49,960 nucleotides of DNA from CBFGTV01 sp965652145 (lineage in GTDB: Bacteria > Bacillota > Clostridia > Peptostreptococcales > Natronincolaceae): positions 1 to 49,960 of the forward strand of contig CBFGTV010000019.1 in NCBI GenBank assembly GCA_965652145.1. Reading direction: 5' to 3'. The number at the start of each line of letters is the position of its first letter. The stretch's first letter is position 1. Shown here in pieces: positions 1 to 7,876 of the stretch. Position numbers and translations under genes: made by a program. The notes below the pieces were generated by a model that saw only the letters and a program-made list of their open reading frames with translations, did not search any database and was not told where the DNA came from.

Positions 1-333
1 ATATCTCTTTTCAATAATTAGTTGTTTTTTAACAGTTTGAAAAAGTTTTGTTTGTTGATTCGATAGAACATAAACAGTCACTTCCATCTAGTAAGTAATG
101 ATGTTGGCTGTTCTAATTGCCTTAACAAACCAGAGCTTACAAAACTTGCTACTCAAATTATAACATATAATACCATAATTAGAAATTATATTATAATCAT
201 TCCACAGTACTATTGTTTAATTCCTAAATTAAATTTAAACAAATTTTTTGTTATAATCATAATAGAATATTAATTACCGATGTTAATTTGAAAAGCAGAT
301 CATACATATTTTTTCAAAAGGGAGTATAAAAAA
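1..333. other. AT-rich upstream region, no gene seen
   Basis: No open frame with a credible ribosome binding site or recognisable product is visible here. The stretch is very AT-rich. The only clear signal is a promoter-like extended -10 near position 250 that would serve the secreted-protein gene starting at 334. Confidence 0.5.
249..257 (+). promoter_or_regulatory. Extended -10 promoter element for the 334 gene
   Basis: TGTTATAAT matches the extended -10 consensus (TGnTATAAT). No good -35 sits 17 bases upstream (TTAAAT), which is usual for extended -10 promoters. The leader to the start codon at 334 would be about 70 bases. Confidence 0.35.
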
Positions 334-981
334 ATGAAAAAAAGTATTCCAATATTCCTTACTTTTGTAATACTTCTAGGTTTTGGGCTAAGTGGCTATG
401 CTGTATCTGAGCCCAATCCCCACAAAGCAGGAATGAGGCTAATAACCTATGAAGAACTGGCAACCCTGCCAATTGACCAAACATATAATTACGAAGATAT
501 TCTAGAGGATAAATATATCAATGGAATCATTACAAAGGAAGAAATGGCTGAACTAAAAAGCCAACATTCTAATGGAAATTATCATGTTAGTTCAAATGGA
601 ATAGTTAGATACGTCAAGCTTAAAATGGATGATTACAGGTTTAATAACGGACTCACCAGATATGTATTGACACCAATTTTTTATGTAGGGCTATATTATA
701 CTTCAGATTCAGAGCCAGATAGGATTATTTCCCTTGATGAGCCGCATGTTCAGACTTTAAAAGGAGCAAAATGTATATTCACTGGAAATATATTTTATCG
801 CTTAGAAAGTGGAAATTCATTTTATTATGGTGTATATGGAGATGTATATAAAACCCGAGCATTCAGTAGTAGCGCTGAGGTTGGAAGTGGATTATTTAAA
901 GTAAAAGTTACATACTCTGATGAGTTTATAAAAAATATAGATTTTGATGGTAGATATTATTCACCAGCCCTTGAGCCTTGA
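334..981 (+). CDS. Secreted protein of unknown function
   Basis: A 215-residue protein with a good ribosome binding site (AAAGGGAG) ahead of the ATG. Residues 1-22 form a typical Sec signal peptide: a Lys-rich start followed by a hydrophobic stretch. The mature part is soluble, rich in Tyr, Asp and Ser, and has no membrane segment, no cysteine pair in the N-terminal half and no motif I recognise. It stands alone: a promoter-like element precedes it and 160 bases separate it from the arsenic operon. I do not recognise the family and cannot assign a function; export is inferred only from the signal peptide. Confidence 0.7.
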   Translation: MKKSIPIFLTFVILLGFGLSGYAVSEPNPHKAGMRLITYEELATLPIDQTYNYEDILEDKYINGIITKEEMAELKSQHSNGNYHVSSNGIVRYVKLKMDDYRFNNGLTRYVLTPIFYVGLYYTSDSEPDRIISLDEPHVQTLKGAKCIFTGNIFYRLESGNSFYYGVYGDVYKTRAFSSSAEVGSGLFKVKVTYSDEFIKNIDFDGRYYSPALEP

Positions 982-1095
982 TATAATATAATCTAAAAGA
1001 AAAGCCTATTAAAAACTTTTGATCAGAATGAAACGAGGATTAACATCAGTTGGGAATGATAAATGGATACAAGCAATAATTAGCATAAAAAATAG

Positions 1096-1125
1096 TTGCA
1101 AAACACAACAGTTTTACATTACAAT
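1096..1125 (+). promoter_or_regulatory. Putative promoter and operator of the arsenic operon
   Basis: TTGCAA and TACAAT are separated by 18 bases, a reasonable sigma-A promoter. The short inverted repeat GTTG-N7-CAAC (1095-1109) covers the -35, which suits autorepression by the MarR protein encoded just downstream. The predicted leader is very short. Operator assignment is inference. Confidence 0.35.
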
Positions 1126-1142
1126 TATTATGAGGTGATACA

Positions 1143-1586
1143 ATGAATAATCAAGAGGCTCATTTTCTAAGGGAGTTAACCAGGCTGTTGGTTAGAAGAC
1201 TGGGAATTTTGGAAAAGGTTGAGGGGGGCTGCTGTGGCATTACCGTTGCCCAATGTCATGCCATTGTTGAGCTGGGTAGAAGCCAGCATATCACTTTAAA
1301 TGAGTTAGCAGAGCTTTTAGCCTTGGATAAAAGCACCATGAGCCGTACAATCAATAATTTGGTTGACAGGGGCCTGGTGGAGCGGGAGCTTAACCCTGAA
1401 GACCGCAGGTATGTCAGTATTAAGCTGACGGAAGAGGGGTTGGCAGTTTTTCAGCAAATTGAAGCATCTATGGAGGAATATTATCAAAGGGTTTTTGCCT
1501 CTATACCTACGGAAAAACGAGATGTTGTTTTGGAAAGCCTAAAGCTGTTAATTACTGCTGTAGAGCAAAATAAATGCTGTGAATAA
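1143..1586 (+). CDS. MarR-family regulator, Cys-rich, of the arsenic operon
   Basis: A 147-residue winged-helix repressor of normal MarR size. The DNA-binding helix-turn-helix lies around residues 50-75 (LNELAELLALDKSTMSR) and the wing around 80-95, with the usual DRR triplet at 87-89. The start has a GAGGTGA site six bases upstream. It has an unusual set of cysteines: Cys30-Cys31 and Cys38 near the N-terminal dimer helix, and Cys145-Cys146 at the extreme C-terminus. Thiol clusters of this kind could bind trivalent arsenic, and the gene is 17 bases ahead of arsM. It probably represses its own operon and is released by arsenite or an organoarsenical. The family call is firm; the ligand is inferred from cysteines and context. 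Confidence 0.88.
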   Translation: MNNQEAHFLRELTRLLVRRLGILEKVEGGCCGITVAQCHAIVELGRSQHITLNELAELLALDKSTMSRTINNLVDRGLVERELNPEDRRYVSIKLTEEGLAVFQQIEASMEEYYQRVFASIPTEKRDVVLESLKLLITAVEQNKCCE

Positions 1587-1603
1587 GAAGGGGGTAAAGA
1601 ACT

Positions 1604-2419
1604 ATGGAAAATGGAATGAAGGAACAGGTCAAGGCCTACTACGGTAGCATTGCCAAAAATGCTGGGAAAGGTAAAGATAATAGCTGCGGCTGTGGAACCG
1701 ACTGCTACGTTGATGCTACAGAACCGTCTTTTCTATATGATGCAAGCTTTCTGGAGGGGCTTCCAGAGGAAGCCATGGAGGTGTCGCTGGGCTGCGCTAA
1801 TCCAATGGGCATGGCAGCCATTAAAAGGGGTGACACTGTACTTGATTTAGGCAGTGGCGGCGGGATTGATGTGTTTATTGCCTCTAAATATGTAGGTGAA
1901 GGCGGCAAGGTCTATGGGCTGGACATGACGGATGAGATGCTGGCGCTGGCCAATCAAAACAAAGAAAAGATGGGTGTCAAAAATGTTGAGTTTATAAAGG
2001 GCTATATAGAAGCCATTCCCTTGCCTGACTGTACCGTAGATATTATCATTTCCAATTGTGTAATCAATTTATGTGAAAGCAAGGAAAAAGCCCTTCAAGA
2101 GGCCTATCGGGTTTTGAAGGAGGGGGGCAGGCTGGCCATAGCCGATGTGGTGGTGCTGAAGGACATACCCGAAGCCGTTAAAAAAAGTGCAGAAATGTGG
2201 GTGGGCTGTATTGCCGGGGCCCTTCATATAGAGCTGTACCAAAATATTCTTAAAGCAGTAGGCTTTAAAGACATTGAAATTACTCCTGCTAATATCTATT
2301 CCAGGGAGGTTCTTGAAGAGCTGGCCAGAAGCAAAAACTTAAGCGATGTTTATAAGGGTATAGATCCAGACCTGTTGGATGGTGCCTTTGCCGGGGCCCT
2401 CATCAAGGCGTGTAAATAG
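1604..2419 (+). CDS. arsM: Arsenite S-adenosylmethionine methyltransferase ArsM
   Basis: A 271-residue cytoplasmic methyltransferase that converts arsenite to methylated arsenicals using S-adenosylmethionine. The SAM-binding motif I is DLGSGGG at 81-87. The three cysteines that coordinate As(III) in the family are present: Cys64 in SLGCANP, Cys152 in SNCVINL and Cys202 in WVGCIAGAL. A fourth, N-terminal cysteine group (CGCGTDC, 28-34) is also typical. Length is normal for bacterial ArsM. A strong GAAGGGGG site precedes the ATG. It lies between a MarR regulator and an ArsN1-type acetyltransferase with tight spacing, so the three are almost certainly one transcript for arsenic detoxification. 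Confidence 0.92.
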   Translation: MENGMKEQVKAYYGSIAKNAGKGKDNSCGCGTDCYVDATEPSFLYDASFLEGLPEEAMEVSLGCANPMGMAAIKRGDTVLDLGSGGGIDVFIASKYVGEGGKVYGLDMTDEMLALANQNKEKMGVKNVEFIKGYIEAIPLPDCTVDIIISNCVINLCESKEKALQEAYRVLKEGGRLAIADVVVLKDIPEAVKKSAEMWVGCIAGALHIELYQNILKAVGFKDIEITPANIYSREVLEELARSKNLSDVYKGIDPDLLDGAFAGALIKACK

Positions 2420-2429
2420 GAGGCAGCCA

Positions 2430-2924
2430 ATGGATTATCAATTAAGGGAGGCTGGCTTAGGGGATATAGCCGCCATAACCAAAATATATAATGAAGGAAT
2501 AGAAGATCGTACAGCTACCCTTGAAACCAGGCTTAGAAGCGAGAATGAAATGAAAGACTGGTTCCTTACCCGGAGTGAAAGATACAGGGTGGTGGTCATT
2601 ACCGATGCCCAGGGAATTGTAAGGGGCTGGGCCTCAATTAATGTATTCAATTCCCGATGCTGTTATGATGGAGTCGGTGATTTATCGATTTATATTGAAA
2701 GAGCATTCAGGGGTAGGGGATTTGGTAAGCCTTTACTAAATTATTTATTAAAGACCGCCGCCCAGCGGAACTTTCATAAAATAGTTCTGAGTACCTTCGA
2801 GAACAATCAAGCCGGTAAAGCCCTCTACCATTCTGTAGGATTCAGGGAGGTCGGTACCTATATGAAGCAGGGGAAATTAGATGGTGCATTTATTAATATT
2901 ACCATCATGGAAAAATTGCTGTAA
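2430..2924 (+). CDS. arsN1: GNAT acetyltransferase, ArsN1 (arsinothricin resistance) type
   Basis: A 164-residue GNAT enzyme. The N-terminal signature YNEGIEDRTATLET is characteristic of the ArsN1/phosphinothricin acetyltransferase group, which N-acetylates arsinothricin, an organoarsenical glutamate analogue. The acetyl-CoA binding motif is RGRGFGKPLL (near residue 87) and the closing helix ends with ALYHSVGFREVG. The frame is open further upstream, overlapping arsM, but the ATG at 2430 follows TAGGAGG and starts at the conserved N-terminus, so I chose it. The gene follows arsM by ten bases, which supports the arsenic role over a general phosphinothricin role. Substrate assignment is by family and context. 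Confidence 0.82.
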   Translation: MDYQLREAGLGDIAAITKIYNEGIEDRTATLETRLRSENEMKDWFLTRSERYRVVVITDAQGIVRGWASINVFNSRCCYDGVGDLSIYIERAFRGRGFGKPLLNYLLKTAAQRNFHKIVLSTFENNQAGKALYHSVGFREVGTYMKQGKLDGAFINITIMEKLL

Positions 2925-2944
2925 AGCATACTATAGGAATAAGA

Positions 2945-2983
2945 GAAAAAGCCAGGGTTTTTGCGGCCCCTGGGCTTTTTTTT
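2945..2983 (+). terminator. Intrinsic terminator after the arsenic operon
   Basis: AAAAAGCCAGGG pairs with CCCTGGGCTTTTT apart from one bulged base, with a ten-base loop and a following run of T. It closes the marR-arsM-arsN1 transcript. Confidence 0.85.
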
Positions 2984-3488
2984 ATTATTGCGATTAATCA
3001 ATAACTCGCTTTTAAAATTTTTTTTAAAAAATTTTGTATACAAACCAGGCTCATCCCAATGAAAAATAATGGGCCTGATATTCAAAAAAATGAGAGGCTC
3101 ATTAAAGCTACCTTCATTCTAAAAGAGGAAAGGAATTTGTAAAAATTGCCAATGATCCAATGTCATTATTCAACTAAGGGTGAAGATCAGTGTAACGACC
3201 AATGGGCCAGGTAAATGTTTTCACATATTTTCGCCTTAATAAAAAAATATAAATAATACCAATAGGTCCAATTTGTTAAAATTGGACCTATTTATTATGG
3301 ATATTTCTATCATTCCACTTGCAAATAACAGAAAAAAGGGAGGATGAAAGATTGAAATTACAATGTTTCATTTATTAAAAACAGGAGAAATACGGTTTAA
3401 ATGACAGCAAAATTGAGAATTAACAGATTGGATTTGCTTGAAACCGTTTTATTTATTAAAAATTCAAGTATATAACGAAATATAGGTA
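2984..3488. other. Long AT-rich spacer before the glutamate operon
   Basis: About 500 bases with no credible gene. It holds a stem-loop at 3261-3292 (listed separately), an imperfect cre-like site at 3439-3452 (TGAAACCGTTTTAT, 12 of 14 consensus positions) and long A/T tracts near 3015-3035. No cobalamin riboswitch or other RNA class I know could be recognised by eye. Confidence 0.45.
3261..3292 (+). promoter_or_regulatory. Perfect inverted repeat, possible GntR operator
   Basis: Two perfect 14-base arms (AATAGGTCCAATTT and its complement) flank a GTTA loop. There is no T-run after it, so it is a poor terminator. Its core GGTCCAATT/AATTGGACC matches the palindrome directly ahead of the GntR gene, suggesting a second binding site for the same regulator. 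Confidence 0.45.
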
Positions 3489-3517
3489 TCGACAAATTTT
3501 TGAAAATGATAGATTAT
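3489..3517 (+). promoter_or_regulatory. Putative promoter of the gntR-glm-mal-cit operon
   Basis: TCGACA and GATTAT with a 17-base spacer. The predicted start of transcription (about 3524) falls at the beginning of the repeated ATTGGA units, so a bound repressor would block initiation or clearance. Confidence 0.35.
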
Positions 3518-3523
3518 GAAGTA

Positions 3524-3553
3524 AATTGGAGTAGTAAATTGGACTAGTCCAAT
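3524..3553 (+). promoter_or_regulatory. GntR operator: half-site plus perfect 16-base palindrome
   Basis: ATTGGACTAGTCCAAT (3538-3553) is a perfect palindrome. Another half-site, AAATTGGAGTAG, lies 14 bases upstream as a direct repeat of AAATTGGACTAG. The same ATTGGA/TCCAAT unit forms the stem at 3261-3292. Palindromes with a short central spacer just ahead of the regulator's own gene are typical for GntR autoregulation. Confidence 0.55.
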
Positions 3554-3592
3554 ATGCAAACAAAGGTTGGAAACGAGGTGGTGAATGACTGG

Positions 3593-4555
3593 ATGAAAAT
3601 TGAAAGAAAAAGCGGCGTACCAATTTATACACAAGTAAAAAACTGTATCATAGATGATATTGAAAATGGCAGGTTAAAAATTGGTGAAAGGCTGCCCACC
3701 GAAAGGGAATTGTCCCAGAAACTGAAAGTAAGCAGAAATACCATCTCTGCTGCCTATAACCTGTTAGAGCAGGAAGGGGTATTGATATCCTACCAGGGCA
3801 GGGGAACCTTTGTTGCAGAAGAAGGGAAGACATGGAAGCAGCATACGACAAAAAACAAAATTGTTAGGTTAATTGATATGGCCTTGGAAGAAGCCATGGA
3901 GACGGACTTAAATGCAAAGGAGTTTATCGCCCTGGTACAGGAAAGAGTAAAGGAGAAGGAGCTGCTGATTAAAAATATAACTGCAGTATTTGTGGAATGT
4001 AATATAGAACAGGCGAAATTCTTTGCAGATGAGTTAAGTCGAGTGACAGACCTTAATGTACTGCCCATGACGGTGGCAGAAATAAAAGACGGAAACGAAG
4101 CCAATGAAAAGGTCATTAATCAATCCCAGATTATCATTACTGCCTTTAATCATGTGAATGAAGTAAAGGGTTTAATCGGGGATTTAAAAAAGGAAGTGTA
4201 CGGTGTTGCCAGCAATCCTAATCTGGAAACCATTGTAAAAATTGCTAAATATCCTAAAGGAACAAGGTTTGGGCAGATTACCCTTTCAAGGGAATTTTAC
4301 TTTAAGGTTCAATTTGCAATAAAATCCGCCGGCCTAGAAATCCTTACGATGGATGGTACCACCAGTAGGGACGAAAAGGAAGTACTGAAGATAATTGATA
4401 GTTCCGATGTAATTATCGTTTCACCTGGAAGGGGAGAAGAGATCAGGCGGCTGGTTGGCAAAGAAAAAGACGTTATACAATTTGATTATGTCTTAGATCA
4501 AGGTTCAGTTAAGGCAATCCTAAACAGGATTATGGAAATAAAAAATCATCTATAA
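3593..4555 (+). CDS. GntR-family regulator of the glutamate mutase operon
   Basis: A 320-residue regulator from the start chosen here. Residues 5-75 form the GntR winged helix, beginning with SGVPIYTQVKN and containing LPTERELSQKLKVSRNTI, and ending with the wing GRGTFV. The roughly 240-residue C-terminal part is an effector domain with two alpha/beta-like repeats and is not an aminotransferase fold; I do not recognise its exact family. The frame extends up to an ATG at 3554, but that codon has no ribosome binding site and abuts the operator palindrome; the ATG at 3593 follows GAGGTGG and gives the usual GntR N-terminus. It is 17 bases from glmS, so it is co-transcribed and likely controls the pathway in response to glutamate or an intermediate. 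Confidence 0.85.
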   Translation: MKIERKSGVPIYTQVKNCIIDDIENGRLKIGERLPTERELSQKLKVSRNTISAAYNLLEQEGVLISYQGRGTFVAEEGKTWKQHTTKNKIVRLIDMALEEAMETDLNAKEFIALVQERVKEKELLIKNITAVFVECNIEQAKFFADELSRVTDLNVLPMTVAEIKDGNEANEKVINQSQIIITAFNHVNEVKGLIGDLKKEVYGVASNPNLETIVKIAKYPKGTRFGQITLSREFYFKVQFAIKSAGLEILTMDGTTSRDEKEVLKIIDSSDVIIVSPGRGEEIRRLVGKEKDVIQFDYVLDQGSVKAILNRIMEIKNHL

Positions 4556-4572
4556 AGAGGAGAGAAAAAGCG

Positions 4573-4983
4573 ATGAAAAAAAATATTGTACTGGGTGTTA
4601 TCGGAGCGGATTGTCATGCAGTTGGAAATAAGGTATTAGATCATGCCTTTACGGAAGCTGGCTTTGAAGTAACGAATATAGGCGTTCTTAGCTCCCAAGA
4701 GGATTTTATCAATGCGGCTATTGAAACCAATGCATGTGCCATTTTAGTATCATCTCTTTACGGTCATGGCGAAATTGACTGCAGAGGATTAAGGGAGAAA
4801 TGCGAAGAGGCAGGGTTAAAGGATATATTATTATATGCCGGGGGAAATCTTGTGGTTGGAAAGCAGGAATGGGAACCCGTTCAAAAGCGATTTAAGGATA
4901 TGGGCTTTAATCGAGTATATGCTCCGGGAACTTCGCCAGAAGCGGGCATAAGGGATTTAAGGGAAGATTTAAAAATTATCTAA
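4573..4983 (+). CDS. glmS: Glutamate mutase small subunit (B12-binding)
   Basis: A 136-residue subunit that binds coenzyme B12 in adenosylcobalamin-dependent glutamate mutase, which interconverts L-glutamate and (2S,3S)-3-methylaspartate. The B12-binding DxHxxG motif is DCHAVG at residues 13-18, with His15 as the lower axial ligand of cobalt. The other family loops SSLYGHGE and GGNLVVG are intact. The length equals that of the clostridial enzyme. It is the first structural gene after the regulator and has AGAGGAGAG ahead of its ATG. This gene is unrelated to glucosamine-6-phosphate synthase, which shares the symbol. Confidence 0.97.
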   Translation: MKKNIVLGVIGADCHAVGNKVLDHAFTEAGFEVTNIGVLSSQEDFINAAIETNACAILVSSLYGHGEIDCRGLREKCEEAGLKDILLYAGGNLVVGKQEWEPVQKRFKDMGFNRVYAPGTSPEAGIRDLREDLKII

Positions 4984-4998
4984 TATAAGGGTGATAAC

Positions 4999-6387
4999 AT
5001 GAATGCGCTATTACTGATAGACTTTGGCAGTACCTATACAAAGCTTACTGCAGTTGATATGGATAACGAAGAGGTTATCGCCAGCTCGAAGGCATTGACT
5101 ACCGTACAAAGCGACATTATGATTGGTTTTCAAAATGCATACAGTATATTGAATGAAAAGTGTAAGGACAAGAGCATTCAATTTAATGAAATGCTGGCAT
5201 GTAGTAGTGCTGCAGGGGGATTAAAGATGATTGCTGTTGGGCTGGTTCCAGACCTTACGGCTGAGGCAGCAAAGAGAGCTGCCCTGGGGGCAGGCTCAAG
5301 GATATTAGAAGTATATAGTCATGAGCTGACGTTAAGAGAAATAAGGGATATGATTCAAAAGAAGCCCGATATTATTTTGTTAGCCGGCGGTACCGATGGG
5401 GGTAACAAAGACTGCATCCTACATAATGCAAAGATGATTGCCATGAATATTAAGGATGTGCCCGTGGTGGTTGCAGGTAATAAGAAGGCCAATGATGAGA
5501 TCGAAGAAATCTTTATCCAGCAGGGGATTGATTATATCATAACCGATAATGTTATGCCAAAGCTCAATGTATTAAATGTTGAGCCTGCCAGGGAGGCCAT
5601 TCGCGACATCTTTATGAAAAAGATTGTAGAGGCAAAGGGAATGAAGGGTGTAGAGTCCTTTATCAATGGTATTTTGATGCCAACCCCAGCGGCAGTTTTA
5701 AATGCGGCAAAAATATTGGCCAATGGAACCGATGAAGAAGAGGGAATCGGTGATTTAATTGTCGTAGATATTGGAGGAGCCACCACAGATATTCATTCCA
5801 TAGCCGACGGAGAACCAACAAAGCCCGGCGTTATGAAAACCGGGTTACAGGAGCCCTATGCCAAGCGAACCGTAGAAGGGGACCTAGGGATGAGGGTCAG
5901 TGCTGAATCTCTTTGGCATACGGTGGCTACAAAAAAAATTAAAAAATTTGCGCCAAATTTGCCCTACAATGTTCAGGAAAGATGCAACTATCTTGCCCAG
6001 CACGTCAATGAAATCCCTAAAACCCCTGAGGAGATAGCCTTTGATGAGGCCATGAGTATGGCAGCAACAGAAGTAGCCATGGAAAGGCACGTCGGTGTCA
6101 TAGAAGATGTCTATACACCCATGGGAAAGGTCTATTCCCTGACTGGAAAGGACTTATCCGAAACTAAATATGTAATTGGTACAGGTGGTGTATTGATCCA
6201 TAGTAAGAATCCAGGAAAGATATTAAAGGCCGCCTTATACAGTGAAGAAAATCCTAAATACTTAAAACCAGTCAATCCAAAGCTGTTGATTGACAAAGCC
6301 TATATTCTTTCTTCGATGGGCTTAATGGCAGTGAAGTATCCTAATCAAGCAATTAGAATATTAAAAAAATATCTTGCAAAGGCATAG
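4999..6387 (+). CDS. glmL: GlmL/MutL, glutamate mutase reactivating ATPase-like protein
   Basis: A 462-residue ASKHA-fold ATPase of the MutL family found between the two mutase subunit genes in Clostridia. The N-terminal phosphate-1 loop is LLIDFGSTYTK (residues 5-15) and the second nucleotide-binding element is IVVDIGGATTD near residue 255. GGTDGG near residue 130 is also conserved. The family is thought to act as a chaperone or reactivase for the B12 enzyme; that role is known by family, not shown here. It is 15 bases after glmS and its end lies 13 bases before the glmE start. Confidence 0.94.
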   Translation: MNALLLIDFGSTYTKLTAVDMDNEEVIASSKALTTVQSDIMIGFQNAYSILNEKCKDKSIQFNEMLACSSAAGGLKMIAVGLVPDLTAEAAKRAALGAGSRILEVYSHELTLREIRDMIQKKPDIILLAGGTDGGNKDCILHNAKMIAMNIKDVPVVVAGNKKANDEIEEIFIQQGIDYIITDNVMPKLNVLNVEPAREAIRDIFMKKIVEAKGMKGVESFINGILMPTPAAVLNAAKILANGTDEEEGIGDLIVVDIGGATTDIHSIADGEPTKPGVMKTGLQEPYAKRTVEGDLGMRVSAESLWHTVATKKIKKFAPNLPYNVQERCNYLAQHVNEIPKTPEEIAFDEAMSMAATEVAMERHVGVIEDVYTPMGKVYSLTGKDLSETKYVIGTGGVLIHSKNPGKILKAALYSEENPKYLKPVNPKLLIDKAYILSSMGLMAVKYPNQAIRILKKYLAKA

Positions 6388-6400
6388 TGGGAGGATAATA

Positions 6401-7855
6401 ATGGAACTTAAAAACAAAAGGCTAAGTGAAGAAGAATTTATGAAACAAAGGGAAGAAGTATTGACCCATTGGCCTACGGGTAAGGACGTAGATCTTAAAG
6501 AGGCTGTAGATTATTTAAAAAAAGTCCCCAAGCATAAAAACTTTGCTGAGAAGCTTAGAAAGGCAAAGGAAGAAGGCGTAACATTGGCTCAGCCAAGGGC
6601 AGGGGTTGCCCTGGTGGAGGAGCATATCAAGCTTTTACAATACCTTCAAAATGAAGGGGGAGCAGACCTTCTGCCCAATACAATTGATAGCTATACAAGA
6701 CAAAATCGATATAATGAGTGTGAGATCGGAATTCAAGAGAGCATTAAGGAAAATCGATCCATGTTAAATGGGTTTCCTGTAGTCAATCATGGGGTAGGGA
6801 ATTGCCGAAAAATACTAGATGCAGTAGAACTGCCCCTACAAGCAAGACATGGTACTCCCGATGCAAGATTATTGTCTGAGATTATCCATGCAGGGGGCTG
6901 GACCTCCAATGAAGGTGGTGGAATCTCCTACAATATTCCCTATGCAAAAAGCGTTAGCCTGCAAAAAACAATCCATGACTGGCAATATTGTGACCGGCTG
7001 GTTGGTATGTATGAAGAGATGGGCATTGAAATCAATAGAGAGCCCTTTGGCCCCTTAACAGGAACCCTGGTACCGCCCAGTATGTCAAATGCCGTTGCCA
7101 TTATTGAAGGCCTACTGGCGGCCGAGCAGGGGGTTAAAAATCTAACACTAGGGTATGGACAATGCGGAAACCTGATACAGGATGTAGGTGCCATTAGAGC
7201 CCTGATAGAACAGGCAGAGGAATATTTCAGAACCTATGGTTATCAAGTAGAGCTGACAACAGTATTCCATCAATGGATGGGAGGCTTCCCGGCTGATGAA
7301 TCAAAGGCATTTGGTGTAATTTCCTGGGGGGCAGCCACTGCAGCCCTGGCCGGTGCAACAAAGGTAATCGTCAAAACACCCCACGAGGCCATTGGGATTC
7401 CTACAATGGAAGCCAATGCCCAGGGAATCAAGGCGACAAAGCAAACATTAAACCTATTGAAGGGCCAAAGATTACCAATGTCAAAAGAGCTTCAAATGGA
7501 AATAGAGCTAATCAAAGCAGAAACTAAATGTATTTTAGACAAGGTATTTGAATTGGGTAAAGGAGACCTGGCTGTAGGTACAGTGAAGGCCTTTGAAACA
7601 GGGGTAATGGATATACCCTTTGCACCAAGCAAGTACAATGCAGGTAAAATTCTGCCTGCAAGGGATGACAACGGAGCTGTTCGCTACCTGGAGTTTGGCA
7701 ATATACCTATGTCAAAGGAAATTAAAGATTTCAACAGACAATTATTAGAGGCAAGGGCTAAAACAGAAGGAAGAAATGTCAGCTTCCAAATGGTTGTTGA
7801 TGATATATATGCTGTAGGTAAAGGTACCCTGGTAGGTAGACCAGAAAACAAATAA
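6401..7855 (+). CDS. glmE: Glutamate mutase large subunit (epsilon)
   Basis: A 484-residue catalytic subunit with a TIM barrel that binds glutamate and, with GlmS, holds adenosylcobalamin for the radical carbon-skeleton rearrangement. Length matches the Clostridium cochlearium enzyme. Conserved blocks include GFPVVNHGV, PLQARHGTPDARLL and NEGGGISYNIPYAK. The frame is open to an upstream start inside glmL, but the ATG at 6401 follows GGGAGG and gives the standard N-terminus (MELKNKRLSEEEF), so I used it. It is the third step of the tightly packed operon. Confidence 0.96.
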   Translation: MELKNKRLSEEEFMKQREEVLTHWPTGKDVDLKEAVDYLKKVPKHKNFAEKLRKAKEEGVTLAQPRAGVALVEEHIKLLQYLQNEGGADLLPNTIDSYTRQNRYNECEIGIQESIKENRSMLNGFPVVNHGVGNCRKILDAVELPLQARHGTPDARLLSEIIHAGGWTSNEGGGISYNIPYAKSVSLQKTIHDWQYCDRLVGMYEEMGIEINREPFGPLTGTLVPPSMSNAVAIIEGLLAAEQGVKNLTLGYGQCGNLIQDVGAIRALIEQAEEYFRTYGYQVELTTVFHQWMGGFPADESKAFGVISWGAATAALAGATKVIVKTPHEAIGIPTMEANAQGIKATKQTLNLLKGQRLPMSKELQMEIELIKAETKCILDKVFELGKGDLAVGTVKAFETGVMDIPFAPSKYNAGKILPARDDNGAVRYLEFGNIPMSKEIKDFNRQLLEARAKTEGRNVSFQMVVDDIYAVGKGTLVGRPENK

Positions 7856-7876
7856 AAATTTTGGAGGAACGTTAAA

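Noticed and set aside
2379..2429. Upstream start for the ArsN1-type gene overlapping arsM
   Set aside because: The extra residues do not resemble the family and the ATG at 2430 has a perfect ribosome binding site.
2984..3488. Cobalamin riboswitch before the B12-dependent mutase operon
   Set aside because: No B12-box or conserved core could be seen, and the visible repeats fit a protein operator better.
4556..4573. A glmS ribozyme or glucosamine sensor ahead of glmS
   Set aside because: The gene is glutamate mutase small subunit, not glucosamine-6-phosphate synthase, and only 17 bases precede it.
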